DNA of 64,000 nucleotides from Verrucomicrobiota bacterium (GCA_021772635.1 JAJFLP010000113.1:83309-147308); one strand, 5' to 3'. Positions 39,084 to 49,086 are shown, counted from the stretch's first letter. Translations and numbers: made by a program. Notes: generated by a model from the sequence alone, not told the origin.

Positions 39084-40499
39084 ATGATAGAAACACACTC
39101 AAAGGAAGAGTTACTCGGTCGCATTGGTGCCTTGCTCGAGCAGGACTCATGCGACCTTCATACGGGCGAACTACATTCATTGATCAGAGACGTTTTGGAT
39201 AATCAGGCTACCTATTTGCGTGCGGCCGAAAAATTTGGGACTCCACAATATCTGTTCGACGAAGCCCGGTTGTTTCAGCAAATTTCGCGTTTCCAGAAAG
39301 CGTTTAATAATTCCGAATATCCAGTGCATACGCACTATGCGTTTAAGGCGAATCCTTCACTCTGTGTTGTTCGTGCTGTTCATAAAGCGGGGATAAACGC
39401 TGATGTATCAAGCGGTTTGGAACTTGACCTGGCGTTACGGTGCGGTTTTAACCGCATCGTATTTAGCGGGCCGGCTAAAACGGACGTTGAGTTGCGCCTG
39501 GCGTTACAGCATTCAGATCGGGTTACGGTACACCTGGACAGCTTTCGAGAACTTGATCGTCTTGAAATTCTTGCCGCTGAGATGGACCGCACAATCGACG
39601 TCGGAATTCGCTTGAATACCAAGGGACACGGGCTATGGACTAAATTCGGCATCCCGCTCGATACACTTCCTGACCTGGTGCAGCGAGCGCGGACAGCGTC
39701 ACATCTCATGCTTCGCGGTATCCAATTTCATCTAAGCTGGAACCGAAATTCAGAGGGATATGTGCGAACCCTCTGTGACCTGGGGAAGGTCCTTCGCACG
39801 GTCGCGCCCCCTAATGGTTGGCGTTTCATCGATGTCGGTGGCGGCTACTACCCTGAAGACGACGAGGCTGCGTACCCCTGGCTTACGGGTCGAGGTCTTC
39901 TATTGTCGCAAGCCGGAGTCACTTCGGCGGGAAGTCCGCCTGAAGACTGGGATCTACGTTATCTCCTTCATGCGGTGCAACCGATAGAAACCATGGCACA
40001 GGATATTTTCGATGCCTTCGATAAACATATTCGAAGCTGGTGTGACGCTGAGTTATGGTTGGAACCCGGAAGATATCTGGTCAACCCCGCGGTCCATCTA
40101 CTTCTTGGAGTCGTTGATGTGAAACATTCAGAAATTGCGATTACCGACGGTGGTACAAATCTATTGGGCTGGGAACGCTTAGAAGCGGAGCATTGCCCGT
40201 TAATTAATTTGTCGCGCCCGGCAGAAACCCAACGCCGTACCAGTGTATATGGAAGTTTATGTACGCCCCACGACTTGTGGGGATATACCTGTTACGCGTC
40301 TGATATTCGTGAGGGGGATGTGTTAGTGGTTCCGGCACAGGGTGCGTATGTGCAAACGCTTGCTCAGAGATTCATTAAACCGATCTGTCAGACAATCGGG
40401 TTGAATTCGCAGGGTGATTTACGACGGATCAACGAGGAAGAATCAGTCGACGACCGATACCCTGAACTGGGGCGGACGTCGGCACCTGGGACGTTATGA
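39084..40499 (+). CDS. Fold-type III PLP decarboxylase (diaminopimelate decarboxylase-like)
   Basis: About 471 residues from the ATG at 39084; a GTG three codons earlier is the alternative and neither has a strong ribosome binding site. PLP lysine in HTHYAFKANPSLCVVRA, phosphate loop FIDVGGGYYPED, EPGRYLVNPAVHLL, and GSLCTPHDLWGY, equivalent to the conserved cysteine/aspartate motif of lysA-type enzymes. An insertion of about 40 residues (TGRGLLLSQAGVTSAGSPPED) follows the glycine loop. The N-terminal 45 residues are extra. The probable role is to decarboxylate an amino acid, possibly while attached to another group; BtrK in butirosin synthesis is a precedent for a decarboxylase paired with an ATP-grasp ligase. 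Confidence 0.85.
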   Translation: MIETHSKEELLGRIGALLEQDSCDLHTGELHSLIRDVLDNQATYLRAAEKFGTPQYLFDEARLFQQISRFQKAFNNSEYPVHTHYAFKANPSLCVVRAVHKAGINADVSSGLELDLALRCGFNRIVFSGPAKTDVELRLALQHSDRVTVHLDSFRELDRLEILAAEMDRTIDVGIRLNTKGHGLWTKFGIPLDTLPDLVQRARTASHLMLRGIQFHLSWNRNSEGYVRTLCDLGKVLRTVAPPNGWRFIDVGGGYYPEDDEAAYPWLTGRGLLLSQAGVTSAGSPPEDWDLRYLLHAVQPIETMAQDIFDAFDKHIRSWCDAELWLEPGRYLVNPAVHLLLGVVDVKHSEIAITDGGTNLLGWERLEAEHCPLINLSRPAETQRRTSVYGSLCTPHDLWGYTCYASDIREGDVLVVPAQGAYVQTLAQRFIKPICQTIGLNSQGDLRRINEEESVDDRYPELGRTSAPGTL

Positions 40500-40506
40500 G
40501 AGTTTA

Positions 40507-40880
40507 TACTGTATGCAGTACAATTTCCGGAAGACTTTTAATTTATCAGCTATAGGCTATCGAACGGTATTTCGAACAGCCGTTCTGCTGGCCAGCAGAA
40601 TGCCGATTAAAAACTCGAAGGCGTTCGGTACAACCCAAAAATTAACAGTTTTTCTGTCGAATGGCAGGTCATTGAATATTAAAATGGATTCCATGTCCGA
40701 ACTGATCGGATGAGGACGCATTGTACACCCCCCGTTATATAGTAGGTTGTATTCAGGGCTGTCAAATGTGACTTTGAATTTATCAGCTATAAGATACCGA
40801 ACGGTATTTTTTAACCGGAAGACGTTCGGTATATAATACGGTGCCCTATAAACACAAATAGTAGGTGACCCAATCTTTCT
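40507..40880. repeat. Interspersed hairpin repeat, copies J and J2, between decarboxylase and hydrolase genes
   Basis: 40507-40632 is a full copy with the extra palindrome GTTCTGCTGGCCAGCAGAATG inside its large loop. 40786-40850 is a shorter hairpin (ATACCGAACGG / CGTTCGGTATA), followed by the flank shared with 34545-34600. They make up most of the 421-bp gap 40500-40920. Confidence 0.7.
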
Positions 40881-40920
40881 CAGGGACAACTAACGCAGTA
40901 CAGATTTAAGGAATAAAAAA

Positions 40921-41718
40921 ATGAGTCAGAAATCTTATAAAATAACACGAGGTACGGGCCCCATAGTGGTGGCGGCAATTCATGACGGCCATGGGTTGAG
41001 AGACGAAGTTGCAAAAATAATTGCTCTATCCGATTCCGAACGATTAAGAGAAGAAGATCCCTGCACTGGTGAGTGGACGACCGTGGCGGATACACGGATC
41101 ATTGGACTCCGGTCACGATTTGAAGTTGATCTGAACCGGCCGCGGGAGAAAGCCGTCTATCGGATTCCGGCGGACGCTTGGGGGCTTCATGTATGGGAAA
41201 CAGCGCCATCTGATGCAGTCGTGGCCGAATCCCTAGGGCAGTACGACGAATTTTACGAGGAAGTTCGAACGGCTCTCGCCAAGCTGCAAAAAGAAAATAA
41301 GCATGTTGTGGTGTATGATCTCCATACCTATAATCATCGCCGTGACGGTCACGATAAATCACCGGCTGATGCATCGCTCAATCCTGAAGTCAATATAGGA
41401 ACCGGCACAATGAATCGCGATCGTTGGGGACCATTGGTTGATCGCTTCATGAGCGACCTGCACGCGTTCGATTTTCAGGGACGTCAATTAGATGTCCGGG
41501 AAAATGTAAAATTTCAGGGTGGGCAATTCTCCCGTTGGATACATGAACAGTTTCCAGAAACGGTTTGTTCCATAGCCATTGAATTCAAGAAGTTTTTCAT
41601 GGATGAATGGACTGGGGAACCGGATACGGTCCAGGTGAGTGAGATAAAGAAAGCCTTACTTCACACGATTCCAGGAGTGCGGAAGGAAATTGAAAGGTTA
41701 GATAAATCCAATGCCTGA
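40921..41718 (+). CDS. N-formylglutamate amidohydrolase-like protein
   Basis: 265 residues, with AAGGA upstream. Motifs of the family: VVAAIHDGHGLRDEV, SRFEVDLNRPREKAVY, VVYDLHTYNHRRDGH, GGQFSRWIHEQFP. The expected zinc and substrate residues (the HDGH aspartate/histidines, the RFEVDLNR arginine and DLHTYN histidine) are all visible. The family hydrolyses N-formyl-glutamate in histidine degradation, but no hut gene is present; its position before a QEGLA peptidase and ATP-grasp gene suggests a deacylase role in the island. Its end overlaps the next gene by 8 bases. Confidence 0.85.
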   Translation: MSQKSYKITRGTGPIVVAAIHDGHGLRDEVAKIIALSDSERLREEDPCTGEWTTVADTRIIGLRSRFEVDLNRPREKAVYRIPADAWGLHVWETAPSDAVVAESLGQYDEFYEEVRTALAKLQKENKHVVVYDLHTYNHRRDGHDKSPADASLNPEVNIGTGTMNRDRWGPLVDRFMSDLHAFDFQGRQLDVRENVKFQGGQFSRWIHEQFPETVCSIAIEFKKFFMDEWTGEPDTVQVSEIKKALLHTIPGVRKEIERLDKSNA

Positions 41719-43615
41719 TAAAATATCCAGCATTACAGAAAGCTTTTCCGCTAAGACGATCAATTCTCTCTGCAAACGTTTGTTAGCCAATGACGGACTG
41801 ACTGAATCCCTGCCGGGAAACGGGAGTATTCACAATGACCGTCCCCTACCCTTTATCGGCGTTTTTCGTCGCCCCCCGAACAACGGAGATCCGGGAACAG
41901 AAAAACTAATCTCGGGTGAGGCGTCCTATTTAATCGCTGACTCTCAATTCGACGATTATACACCAACCCTTGTTCGAGCCCTTGCGAAGGAGTTGACCCG
42001 GAAATTTAATGCCGTCCTTATTGTCGAGATTTGGGCGGCCGATCCTCTTCAGGGTGAGAACAATCACTCCGACGGTGGTTGTCGGCCTGGATTTACTATT
42101 CTGACGTCCCGCAACCGGCCACCAAGCAAAACCATTGAAGCGTTAGTTAAATCATTGGAAGCAGTAAAGATAAATAAGCAAAAAGCTGAGGTTAAAGTCA
42201 CTTACGGCGAGAACCGTTGTTCGTGTAGAACGACGCCGCTTATCCAGCACAGGGAAGCGCGAAAACTTAATTGTTTTGTTATTGGTATTGAAATCGCCCC
42301 GATCTATCGAGATTCCAAAACCGGCGAGGTATTTCCTGTTTTGCTGCGACTATTTCAACGTCGATTCGCTCATGCCTTACGCCGAGGATTTTTTGAATTC
42401 TCCAGATCACACACGACATTTCGACCGGGAAATTATCTCGCGCTCGGTAAGCGAACGCTTGGAAAGGAGGTGCTGACTATCGATCGAAAACTGGCCGAAA
42501 TCAGTAATTCCTTTGATTTCCTATTACAGGCGACTCCGGTGAATATGAAAGATGCCTGGGACTCTTTTGTACGTTTAAGATATAAACGAAAACCCGTCTT
42601 CTATTATCGCCCGCTACCGATTGATCCGGCATTCGTCAAGTTAAAGCTCTATAAGATAATTCTGGAGCGGGTAGAGGATCCGACCTTAGCACATCTGTTT
42701 CGTTTGAAACGCCGGGAACTGGATCGCCAGTTAACAATGATGGAAGATCTTGAGACCGACAGATTCTTGTTCGGCGGCCTTCAATTATACGGAAAATTGG
42801 ACGATGGATTTATCGATACAGCCAAAAACTTGCTGCTGCGAATTCCGAACGATAAATCCAGTAATTCCGACAAAGGGTCGTTGGATGCCAACGAGTTTGC
42901 GCGAAAGGCTGAGGAGGAGTTCGACTATTACCGCGGGTTATATCCCGGAATGTCCACCCGGATAGAGATTAGAGAGGATATTATCGGGCTGATGGTTTCC
43001 CACGGCAACCTGCTCATCGGACACCAGACCACCATTCCGGCATCGCGAGTCAATGCGCTGCTTGCCCACGAGGTCGGAACCCATGTTTTGACCTGGGTCA
43101 ACGGCAAGGTCCAACCATTTCAACAACTCTACACCGGATTGCCGGGTTACGATGAATTGCAGGAAGGCCTTGCGGTGCTGGCAGAATTTTTAGTGGATGG
43201 GTTAAGTGGTTCGCGACTTCGCCTGTTAGCTGCCCGCGTTGTCGCCGCGAACAGCCTGGTTGACGGTTCTTCATTTGTAGACTCGTTTCAAGAATTGGTT
43301 GAGATTTATCAGTTTGATAAGAAAACAGCCTTTACGGTGACCAGTCGTATTTTTCGTGGCGGCGGATTGATTAAGGACGCTGTATATTTACGTGGTTTAA
43401 TCAAAATACTCGAGTACGTAAAAAACGGCGGAAATATTGAACCGTTGTACATTGGAAAAATCGCGGCAGAGCACGTTTTGATGGTCAACGAACTCCGGCT
43501 CAGAAAGGTTCTCGTTCCAGCCCCGTTACGACCACGTTTTCTCGATGACCCTCTGGTAAAAACACGACTGGACAGGGTGCGCAGTGGAATTAGTGTGCTG
43601 GATTTGGTTTCTTAG
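41711..43615 (+). CDS. QEGLA-motif (DUF1704) metallopeptidase, copy 1
   Basis: 634 residues. The active site HEVGTH begins at H453, and the family-defining QEGLA at Q484 in DELQEGLAVLAEF; the second half also has FRGGGLIKDAVYLRGL. Family members are distantly related to the eukaryotic tubulin tyrosine carboxypeptidases (MATCAP), so a C-terminal trimming role is plausible. The bacterial name refers to flavohemoglobin expression, but no such gene is here. The start overlaps the hydrolase gene, indicating translational coupling. The N-terminal 230 residues look like a helical substrate- or partner-binding part. Confidence 0.85.
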   Translation: MPDKISSITESFSAKTINSLCKRLLANDGLTESLPGNGSIHNDRPLPFIGVFRRPPNNGDPGTEKLISGEASYLIADSQFDDYTPTLVRALAKELTRKFNAVLIVEIWAADPLQGENNHSDGGCRPGFTILTSRNRPPSKTIEALVKSLEAVKINKQKAEVKVTYGENRCSCRTTPLIQHREARKLNCFVIGIEIAPIYRDSKTGEVFPVLLRLFQRRFAHALRRGFFEFSRSHTTFRPGNYLALGKRTLGKEVLTIDRKLAEISNSFDFLLQATPVNMKDAWDSFVRLRYKRKPVFYYRPLPIDPAFVKLKLYKIILERVEDPTLAHLFRLKRRELDRQLTMMEDLETDRFLFGGLQLYGKLDDGFIDTAKNLLLRIPNDKSSNSDKGSLDANEFARKAEEEFDYYRGLYPGMSTRIEIREDIIGLMVSHGNLLIGHQTTIPASRVNALLAHEVGTHVLTWVNGKVQPFQQLYTGLPGYDELQEGLAVLAEFLVDGLSGSRLRLLAARVVAANSLVDGSSFVDSFQELVEIYQFDKKTAFTVTSRIFRGGGLIKDAVYLRGLIKILEYVKNGGNIEPLYIGKIAAEHVLMVNELRLRKVLVPAPLRPRFLDDPLVKTRLDRVRSGISVLDLVS

Positions 43616-43657
43616 TGTTCAAGATATGCTTTTGGGCGGATCCGGTTGCGTTTCAAT

Positions 43658-43968
43658 TTCGTACGCCTACTCGTAATCTTAATCTTAATCGCATTTCACC
43701 TTTGGTTTAAATACCACACTAAAGTGTGAACTCCAACGGCCTGTCCAGCAGAACTCCAGATTACACGGGCGAAGCGCATGTTGGAGTTCACAACTTCAGT
43801 TGTGCTGGCTATCCGCTAACGGAACACTGCTAAAGCAGTGAACTCCAACGACCTGTCCAGCAGAACTCCAGATTACACGGGCGAAGCGCATGTTGGAGTT
43901 CACGCTTCAGCGTGGTTTTTAAGTTTCCGGCAAGAAATACCACACTAAAGTGTGAACTCCAACGGCCC
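43658..43968. repeat. GGAGTTCA-family repeats and a GATTAC-type simple stretch
   Basis: Three partial units of the type ACACTAAAGTGTGAACTCCAA (43711, about 43833 and 43937), each holding a small palindrome (ACACT...AGTGT or AACTTCAGTTG). Two are separated by the same 60-bp text with CCTGTCCAGCAGAACTCCAG. Before them is TACTCGTAATCTTAATCTTAATC, a degenerate hexamer stretch. Related units occur at 56570-56740 and 63890-63945. The gap 43616-44380 holds no gene. Confidence 0.65.
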
Positions 43969-44061
43969 GAACACATATAAATCCTTAACTTGGTGACATT
44001 AGCATCAACAGAGGGCAAACAGCCTCGTCGGACTCTCCTCAGGAGTTTCACCGCTCTCCTC

Positions 44062-44192
44062 TTGAAACATTGAGTAATTTGACTGAGATTTTCACCATGA
44101 AGGACATGAAGGGCATGAAGTAAAGACTTTTTATATTTTCCCCTTCATGCTCTTCATGTCCTTCATGGTTGTAAAGCATTATCCGGTTGGCG
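44062..44192. mobile_element. ATGAAGGACATGAAG inverted-repeat element, copy 1
   Basis: The core 44094-44169 begins ACCATGAAGGACATGAAG and ends CTTCATGTCCTTCATGGT, a terminal inverted repeat of about 25 bp. The copy at 56763-56890 is the reverse complement and differs by only a few bases, including flanks on both sides (GAGTAATTTGACTGAGATTT; AAAGCATTATCCGGTTG). There is no ORF, so it is MITE-like. Confidence 0.75.
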
Positions 44193-44380
44193 GGTTGCTC
44201 CCTTGCACCGCTAATTCAAGGGGCTCCGGGATGATCGAAGCATTGTATTTATCAATTAATCTGCTACCTTGAGTTATCGCCGTTTGCGTATTAACTTCCG
44301 CAGTTCTTCCGCAGTTCTTCCGCAGTTGGGACACTTTCAGCAATGACATATCAACCATAATCACTCAAAGGAACCGTAAA

Positions 44381-45427
44381 ATGAAAATAGGATTCGTCGT
44401 AAATGATATCAAAACTGAGGAAAGCGGCTATAGCACCACCCGCCTAGGAATGACCGGGATTAATGCGGGGCATGAGGTGTGGGTGATGGGCGTCGGAGAT
44501 ATGGCGTATGATGTTGATGAGAAAATTCGCGCCAATGCGCGCACTGTTCCCAAGAGTAGTTACAAATTGACGGAAACTTATTTATCGGACTTGCAGGGAC
44601 CGAAGGCAAGAGCTGAGCGCATTACGGTCGACGATCTTGATATTCTTATGCTGCGTAATGATCCATCCCAGGACACAGGCTCTCGGTCATGGGCTCAGAC
44701 ATCCGGTATTAATTTCGGGCGTATCGCCATGCGTCATGGTGTCATTGTACTGAATGATCCGAACGGTCTGGCGAAAGCGATGAATAAAACCTATTTCCAA
44801 CTTTTCCCACAGGAAGTCAGGCCCAAAACTGTAATTACGCGTAGTCGGGATGAAATAAAGGCGTTCGTTAAAGAGCAAGGCGGCAATGCGGTGCTTAAAC
44901 CGTTGCAAGGATCCGGCGGTGCCGGCGTTTTCCTGGTACGGCCTGAGGATAAGGCTAATCTAAATCAAATGATCGATTCCCTAACTCGCGATGGATATGT
45001 TATCGCGCAGGAGTATTTGCCGGCAGCCGCCGAGGGGGATACGCGACTTTTTCTGATGAACGGCCGGCCACTGCGTTATAAGGGCAAATACGCGGCCTTT
45101 AGAAGAGTGCGATCCGGTGATGATATGCGGAGCAATATCCATGCGGGCGGTAAGTTAAGAGAAGCGGAGATTGGCGAGGAGGCATTACGGCTGGCGAAGA
45201 TTGTACGGCCGAAATTGGTGCAGGATGGGATGTTTCTGGTAGGCCTTGATATTGTCGGTGATAAATTGATGGAAATCAACGTATTCAGTCCAGGGGGTCT
45301 CGGCAGCGCTCAAAAGTTCGAGAAGGTAAATTTCAATAATGCGGTTATTGAGGCTCTTGAGCATAAGGTGGATTGTATGAGTTACTATCACCGAAAATTT
45401 GATAACGTCGATATGGCGACGTTATAA
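44381..45427 (+). CDS. Glutathione-synthetase-like ATP-grasp ligase, copy 1
   Basis: 348 residues, with AAAGGA before the ATG. The order matches bacterial GshB: KIGFVVNDI at the start, LNDPNGLAKAMNKTYFQLFP, the ATP lysine in AVLKPLQGSGGAGVFLV, AQEYLPAAAEGDTRLFLMNG and VGLDIVGDKLMEINVFSPGG. GshB itself joins gamma-glutamylcysteine to glycine, but gshA is absent and the three copies sit next to QEGLA peptidases, so they probably ligate a different amine to a peptide. It is the partner of the peptidase at 41711. Confidence 0.85.
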   Translation: MKIGFVVNDIKTEESGYSTTRLGMTGINAGHEVWVMGVGDMAYDVDEKIRANARTVPKSSYKLTETYLSDLQGPKARAERITVDDLDILMLRNDPSQDTGSRSWAQTSGINFGRIAMRHGVIVLNDPNGLAKAMNKTYFQLFPQEVRPKTVITRSRDEIKAFVKEQGGNAVLKPLQGSGGAGVFLVRPEDKANLNQMIDSLTRDGYVIAQEYLPAAAEGDTRLFLMNGRPLRYKGKYAAFRRVRSGDDMRSNIHAGGKLREAEIGEEALRLAKIVRPKLVQDGMFLVGLDIVGDKLMEINVFSPGGLGSAQKFEKVNFNNAVIEALEHKVDCMSYYHRKFDNVDMATL

Positions 45428-46122
45428 GCAGGCGGATTTCTGTCTACAGAAGTTCACCGACACCGTTTGCAACGAACTTGCGCATTCTGTTCGAGCACAA
45501 AAGTCAGTCGCTGGAGTCGCAGGCAATTCAATGATCCTGATCAGCTGTTCTCAAGCAGTCTATCGGACTTTGGAAGAATAACCTGCCAAACTGACATTGT
45601 CGGCCCATTTTTGTCCGGATTATTGCCAGCCCCATGGAGTATGATATTCGCCTTTGACTTGGCCAAAAGCATCCTCCGTTTACCGATTATACTGCCCGCG
45701 ATCTCTCTCCGCATAAGCTGTGAGTCTCGGACATTCTGAAGCGGAATTTATCAACAAGCAAGTACTAGGCCTAAAATAAGCGAACATTCCGATTTCGTAC
45801 TCGTACTCGTACTCGTTAATCTTCCTGGTTTTTCGAGGTGAAATTTGGGAAGGGATTACGATTATGATTACGAGTACGATTACGAAGAAAATCCAATGAA
45901 AAGTTCGCTGGAACTGGGACTAGGAGCCTGTCGGGCTTTAGACGAATCGCGTGAATTATTCAGGCTAGGTCACGTGTGGAATAGCTATAATTCATCGCTC
46001 GTTCGGGTGTTTTACCGAGCCGCTCTCAGGATACGAAACCGACCGCGCGTCGGAATAAGTTTGAAAGAATTGACTCAGCCAATCGTATCACAACCCCGTA
46101 CTGACTTAAAGAAACAAGTATA
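45428..46122. other. 695-bp gap with repeat debris
   Basis: Contains a fragment TATACTGCCCGCGATCTC near 45690 also present at 19482, and an inverted, hexamer-built repeat at 45791-45887 (TACTCGTACTCGTACTCG against GATTACGAGTACGATTACG). The ORF track frame 45845-46123 starts inside that low-complexity repeat; it ends in TAATG with the next gene, but I do not regard it as real without support. Confidence 0.5.
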
Positions 46123-48036
46123 ATGAAGACAACGTCACCGGCGTCGCCGGCCACGAAAATCACTGATTCATTCATCAATGATATCCAGACCAGAATCGAA
46201 AACAACGAGCGGGTTCGTCGCGCCCTCCCGATTTGGGGGCGGGTTCACATTGATCGGTCATTGCCGTTTCTGTGTGTATACCGGAAAGTAACAGATTACG
46301 AGAGTATCGGAATTGAACGGTTGGTGATGGGAGAGGCCTCCTACATTACCGCTTCTGGAGACAGGGGCCTGCAGAAAAGTCTCGGTTTACTGGTACAATC
46401 GATCGCAAGGACACAGGCAGCCAGTTTCGGGGCATTCCTGATTCTGGAAATCTGGGAATTAACCGAAGACGAAGTTCACATTGACGGTCCAATTTATAAG
46501 CCGTACTTTCAGATAGTCCGGCCCGCGAAAACACCCCTTTTATCAACCATTGAGACCTTCGAAACTGAATTGCGGAAAGTAAGGTATCGTGGGCATCTTG
46601 CCGATGTCGATGTCGTTACTGCTCCCAGAATCAGGCCACTCGATTTAGCGCCTTTGATAAGCGCCGCGAAAGCATCAGAGTTTTCCTGCCACGTTTTAGG
46701 ACTGAAAGTTCGCCCGATATATCGCAGTCATCTTGCTGATGAAACCTTTCCTCTGGTTCGCCGTTCCTTAAATCGAAGAATTTCCAAACCGCTGAAACAA
46801 ACCTTTTATGAATTCATGCGCGGTAATACCACAGGCCGTCCGCGACATTATACGGCGCTTGGACGGAGGAGTGTGGTGAAAGCGGTTTGGGAAGTGGATC
46901 AAGCGCTTGCCGAAATCAGTAATCAATTCGATTTTCTATTACAGGTCACCCCGATTAATTCCACAGCCGCATGGGCAGGTTTCAAAAAGAATCGATTTCA
47001 AAAAGACCCCGTGCTTATTTATCGTCGAATGCCGATTGACCCCATTGCCGCTAAAAGAGCCTTATTTAAGGTGCCGATAGAGAGAATCGAAGATCCTGTC
47101 CTCGCGGAGCTATTTCGATCTCAACAAATGGAGTTGGATCGTAAATTGAGCATGCTTGCGGACAGAGGGACATTTCGTTTTCGTTATGGGAGTGTGCAGT
47201 TATACGGCGTAATCGGCGCGGATCTATGTGACACCGCACGAAAAATTCTGACTCAATTTCCGTCTAACAGCGAAGATGAAAACCGCAAGACGTTTCTGGA
47301 TGCCGCGTCCGTCGCTGCGTTGGCCACTACGGAATTAGATAGATTGAGAGAGTTACTTCCGGGCATGAAATCAGTGGTTGAGATCCATGACGACGTTTCC
47401 GGCCTGATAGTCTCTAACGGGAATTTGCTCATTGGGAGCCGGGCGAAAATTCCCCGGTCGCGGGTTCAGGCGCTACTCCAACATGAGATCGGCACGCATG
47501 TTTTGACTTATTTTAACGGTCGTTCTCAACCCTTTCAACAACTCTACATCGGTCTCTCGGGTTATGATGAATTACAGGAAGGCCTAGCGGTCCTGGCGGA
47601 ATACCTCGTGGGGGGGCTAAACAGGAACAGACTGCGGCTATTAGCTGCACGCGTTCTGGCTTCGGATTTCATGCTAGACGGTGCATCGTTCATTGACGTC
47701 TATCGCGAGTTAACGGAGTCATTCGCCTTCAATCAAGCCACGGCATTCTCCATTTCCGTGCGGATCTTCCGGGGTGGTGGACTGACCAAAGACGCCGTAT
47801 ATTTGCGGGGGTTGATAAAACTTCTGGAGTATCTGAAAAACGGCGGTGACCATGAAATCTTGTTTATGGGGAAATTTGATTTCGATCATATCCCGCTTAT
47901 TCGGGAATTATTGTGGCGAAAAGTGCTGAAATCGGGACCGCTTCGCCCAAGTTATTTGGCGAACGACGAGTCGCTTACCCGACTAGCCCATGTTCGCAGT
48001 GGATTGTCTGTTGACCAATTAATCAAAAAGGGGTAA
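46123..48036 (+). CDS. QEGLA-motif metallopeptidase, copy 2
   Basis: 637 residues. HEIGTH starts at H454 and QEGLA at Q485. The stretch after HEIGTH is very close to copy 1 (NGRSQPFQQLYIGLSGYDELQ), as is the repeated FRGGGLTKDAVYLRGL. The N-terminal 200 residues differ most, suggesting that substrate recognition has changed while the catalytic site was kept. It ends exactly at the next gene's start. The ribosome binding site is weak (AAAGAAA). Confidence 0.85.
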   Translation: MKTTSPASPATKITDSFINDIQTRIENNERVRRALPIWGRVHIDRSLPFLCVYRKVTDYESIGIERLVMGEASYITASGDRGLQKSLGLLVQSIARTQAASFGAFLILEIWELTEDEVHIDGPIYKPYFQIVRPAKTPLLSTIETFETELRKVRYRGHLADVDVVTAPRIRPLDLAPLISAAKASEFSCHVLGLKVRPIYRSHLADETFPLVRRSLNRRISKPLKQTFYEFMRGNTTGRPRHYTALGRRSVVKAVWEVDQALAEISNQFDFLLQVTPINSTAAWAGFKKNRFQKDPVLIYRRMPIDPIAAKRALFKVPIERIEDPVLAELFRSQQMELDRKLSMLADRGTFRFRYGSVQLYGVIGADLCDTARKILTQFPSNSEDENRKTFLDAASVAALATTELDRLRELLPGMKSVVEIHDDVSGLIVSNGNLLIGSRAKIPRSRVQALLQHEIGTHVLTYFNGRSQPFQQLYIGLSGYDELQEGLAVLAEYLVGGLNRNRLRLLAARVLASDFMLDGASFIDVYRELTESFAFNQATAFSISVRIFRGGGLTKDAVYLRGLIKLLEYLKNGGDHEILFMGKFDFDHIPLIRELLWRKVLKSGPLRPSYLANDESLTRLAHVRSGLSVDQLIKKG

Positions 48037-48039
48037 ATG

Positions 48040-49086
48040 ATGAGAATCGGATTGTTCGTAAATAATGTCAATACGGAAGAGGCAGTTTACACCACAACAC
48101 GACTAGCATTATCCGCGACTAATCGTGGACATGACGTATGGTTGATAGGAGCAAGCGACTTTATCTACGATGCCGACGAGAGCATCCGTGCCCGTGGACG
48201 TTCTGTTCCGAAGAATAAGTATAAAACATGTGAATCCTATCTTGCCGATCTTCAAGGGAAAAAAGCGAGAACAGAGCGCATCAGTGTTGATGATTTGGAC
48301 GTTTTATTTTTGCGCAACGATCCTTCCACCGAGACTGGTGATCGTTCATGGGCGCAAGCAGCCGGGATTATATTCGGACGCGTGGCGATGCGACATGGAG
48401 TGATTGTGCTTAATGATCCCAATGGACTATCCAGCGCCATGAACAAAATGTACTTTCAATTGTACCCGGAAGAAGTACGTCCTCGAACAATCATCACCCA
48501 TAATCGGGATGACATTAAGAACTTTGCCAAAGAAGAGGGAGGTACGATTGTTCTTAAACCTCTTCAGGGGTCAGGTGGGCAAGGCGTGTTTCTCGTACGT
48601 CCTGAAGATCGTTCTAATTTGAACCAGATGATTGATGCAGTAGCACGAGATGGCTATGTGATCGCTCAGGAATATCTGCCGGCCGCGAATGAAGGTGATA
48701 CGCGATTGTTTTTGATGAATGGTCAGCCGTTGCGATACAAAGGGAAATATGCCGCCTTTCGTCGTGTTCGAGCTGGCGATGATATGAGAAGTAATGTCCA
48801 CGCGGGCGGGCAAAAACAAGCTGCAATTATTACCGACAAAGAGTTGGAACTCGCAGAAATTGTCCGGCCAAAACTCGTCTTAGACGGGATGTTTTTGGTG
48901 GGGTTGGATATTGTCGGTGACAAGTTAATGGAGATCAATGTTTTCAGTCCCGGTGGCCTCGGAAGCGCACGCCAGTTCGAGAAAGTCAATTTTGCCCACT
49001 GCGTAATTGAAGCTCTAGAGAAAAAGGTTCAGTATATGAGCTACTATCGAAGGAATTTCTCTAACATAGAAATGGCAACGCTATGA
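48040..49086 (+). CDS. Glutathione-synthetase-like ATP-grasp ligase, copy 2
   Basis: 348 residues. The track begins at ATG 48037, but the second ATG (48040) lines up with the start of copies 1 and 3 and gives better spacing to AGGGG. Motifs as in copy 1: LNDPNGLSSAMNKMYFQLYP, TIVLKPLQGSGGQGVFLV, YLPAANEGDTRLFLMNG, VGLDIVGDKLMEINVFSPGG. It is fused in transcription to QEGLA copy 2 upstream and copy 3 downstream, so the middle pair is a continuous unit without repeats between its genes. Confidence 0.85.
   Translation: MRIGLFVNNVNTEEAVYTTTRLALSATNRGHDVWLIGASDFIYDADESIRARGRSVPKNKYKTCESYLADLQGKKARTERISVDDLDVLFLRNDPSTETGDRSWAQAAGIIFGRVAMRHGVIVLNDPNGLSSAMNKMYFQLYPEEVRPRTIITHNRDDIKNFAKEEGGTIVLKPLQGSGGQGVFLVRPEDRSNLNQMIDAVARDGYVIAQEYLPAANEGDTRLFLMNGQPLRYKGKYAAFRRVRAGDDMRSNVHAGGQKQAAIITDKELELAEIVRPKLVLDGMFLVGLDIVGDKLMEINVFSPGGLGSARQFEKVNFAHCVIEALEKKVQYMSYYRRNFSNIEMATL

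Noticed and set aside
40921-41718. Histidine-degradation gene (hutG-type)
   Set aside because: No other hut gene is present and the gene overlaps a QEGLA peptidase; the family membership is kept but the pathway is not.
43711-43968. Possible CRISPR-like array (repeated GGAGTTCA units)
   Set aside because: Units are not evenly spaced, the text between them is itself repeated, and no cas gene is near.
44179-44364. 61-aa minus-strand ORF beside ligase copy 1
   Set aside because: It crosses three tandem copies of the 11-base word CTTCCGCAGTT, which shifts reading frame in each copy, and it runs into a MITE; no ribosome binding site.
45845-46123. 92-aa ORF ending in TAATG with QEGLA copy 2
   Set aside because: Its start (MGRDYDYDYEYDYEE) is translated low-complexity repeat and no ribosome binding site or domain is present; the stop/start overlap is probably coincidence.
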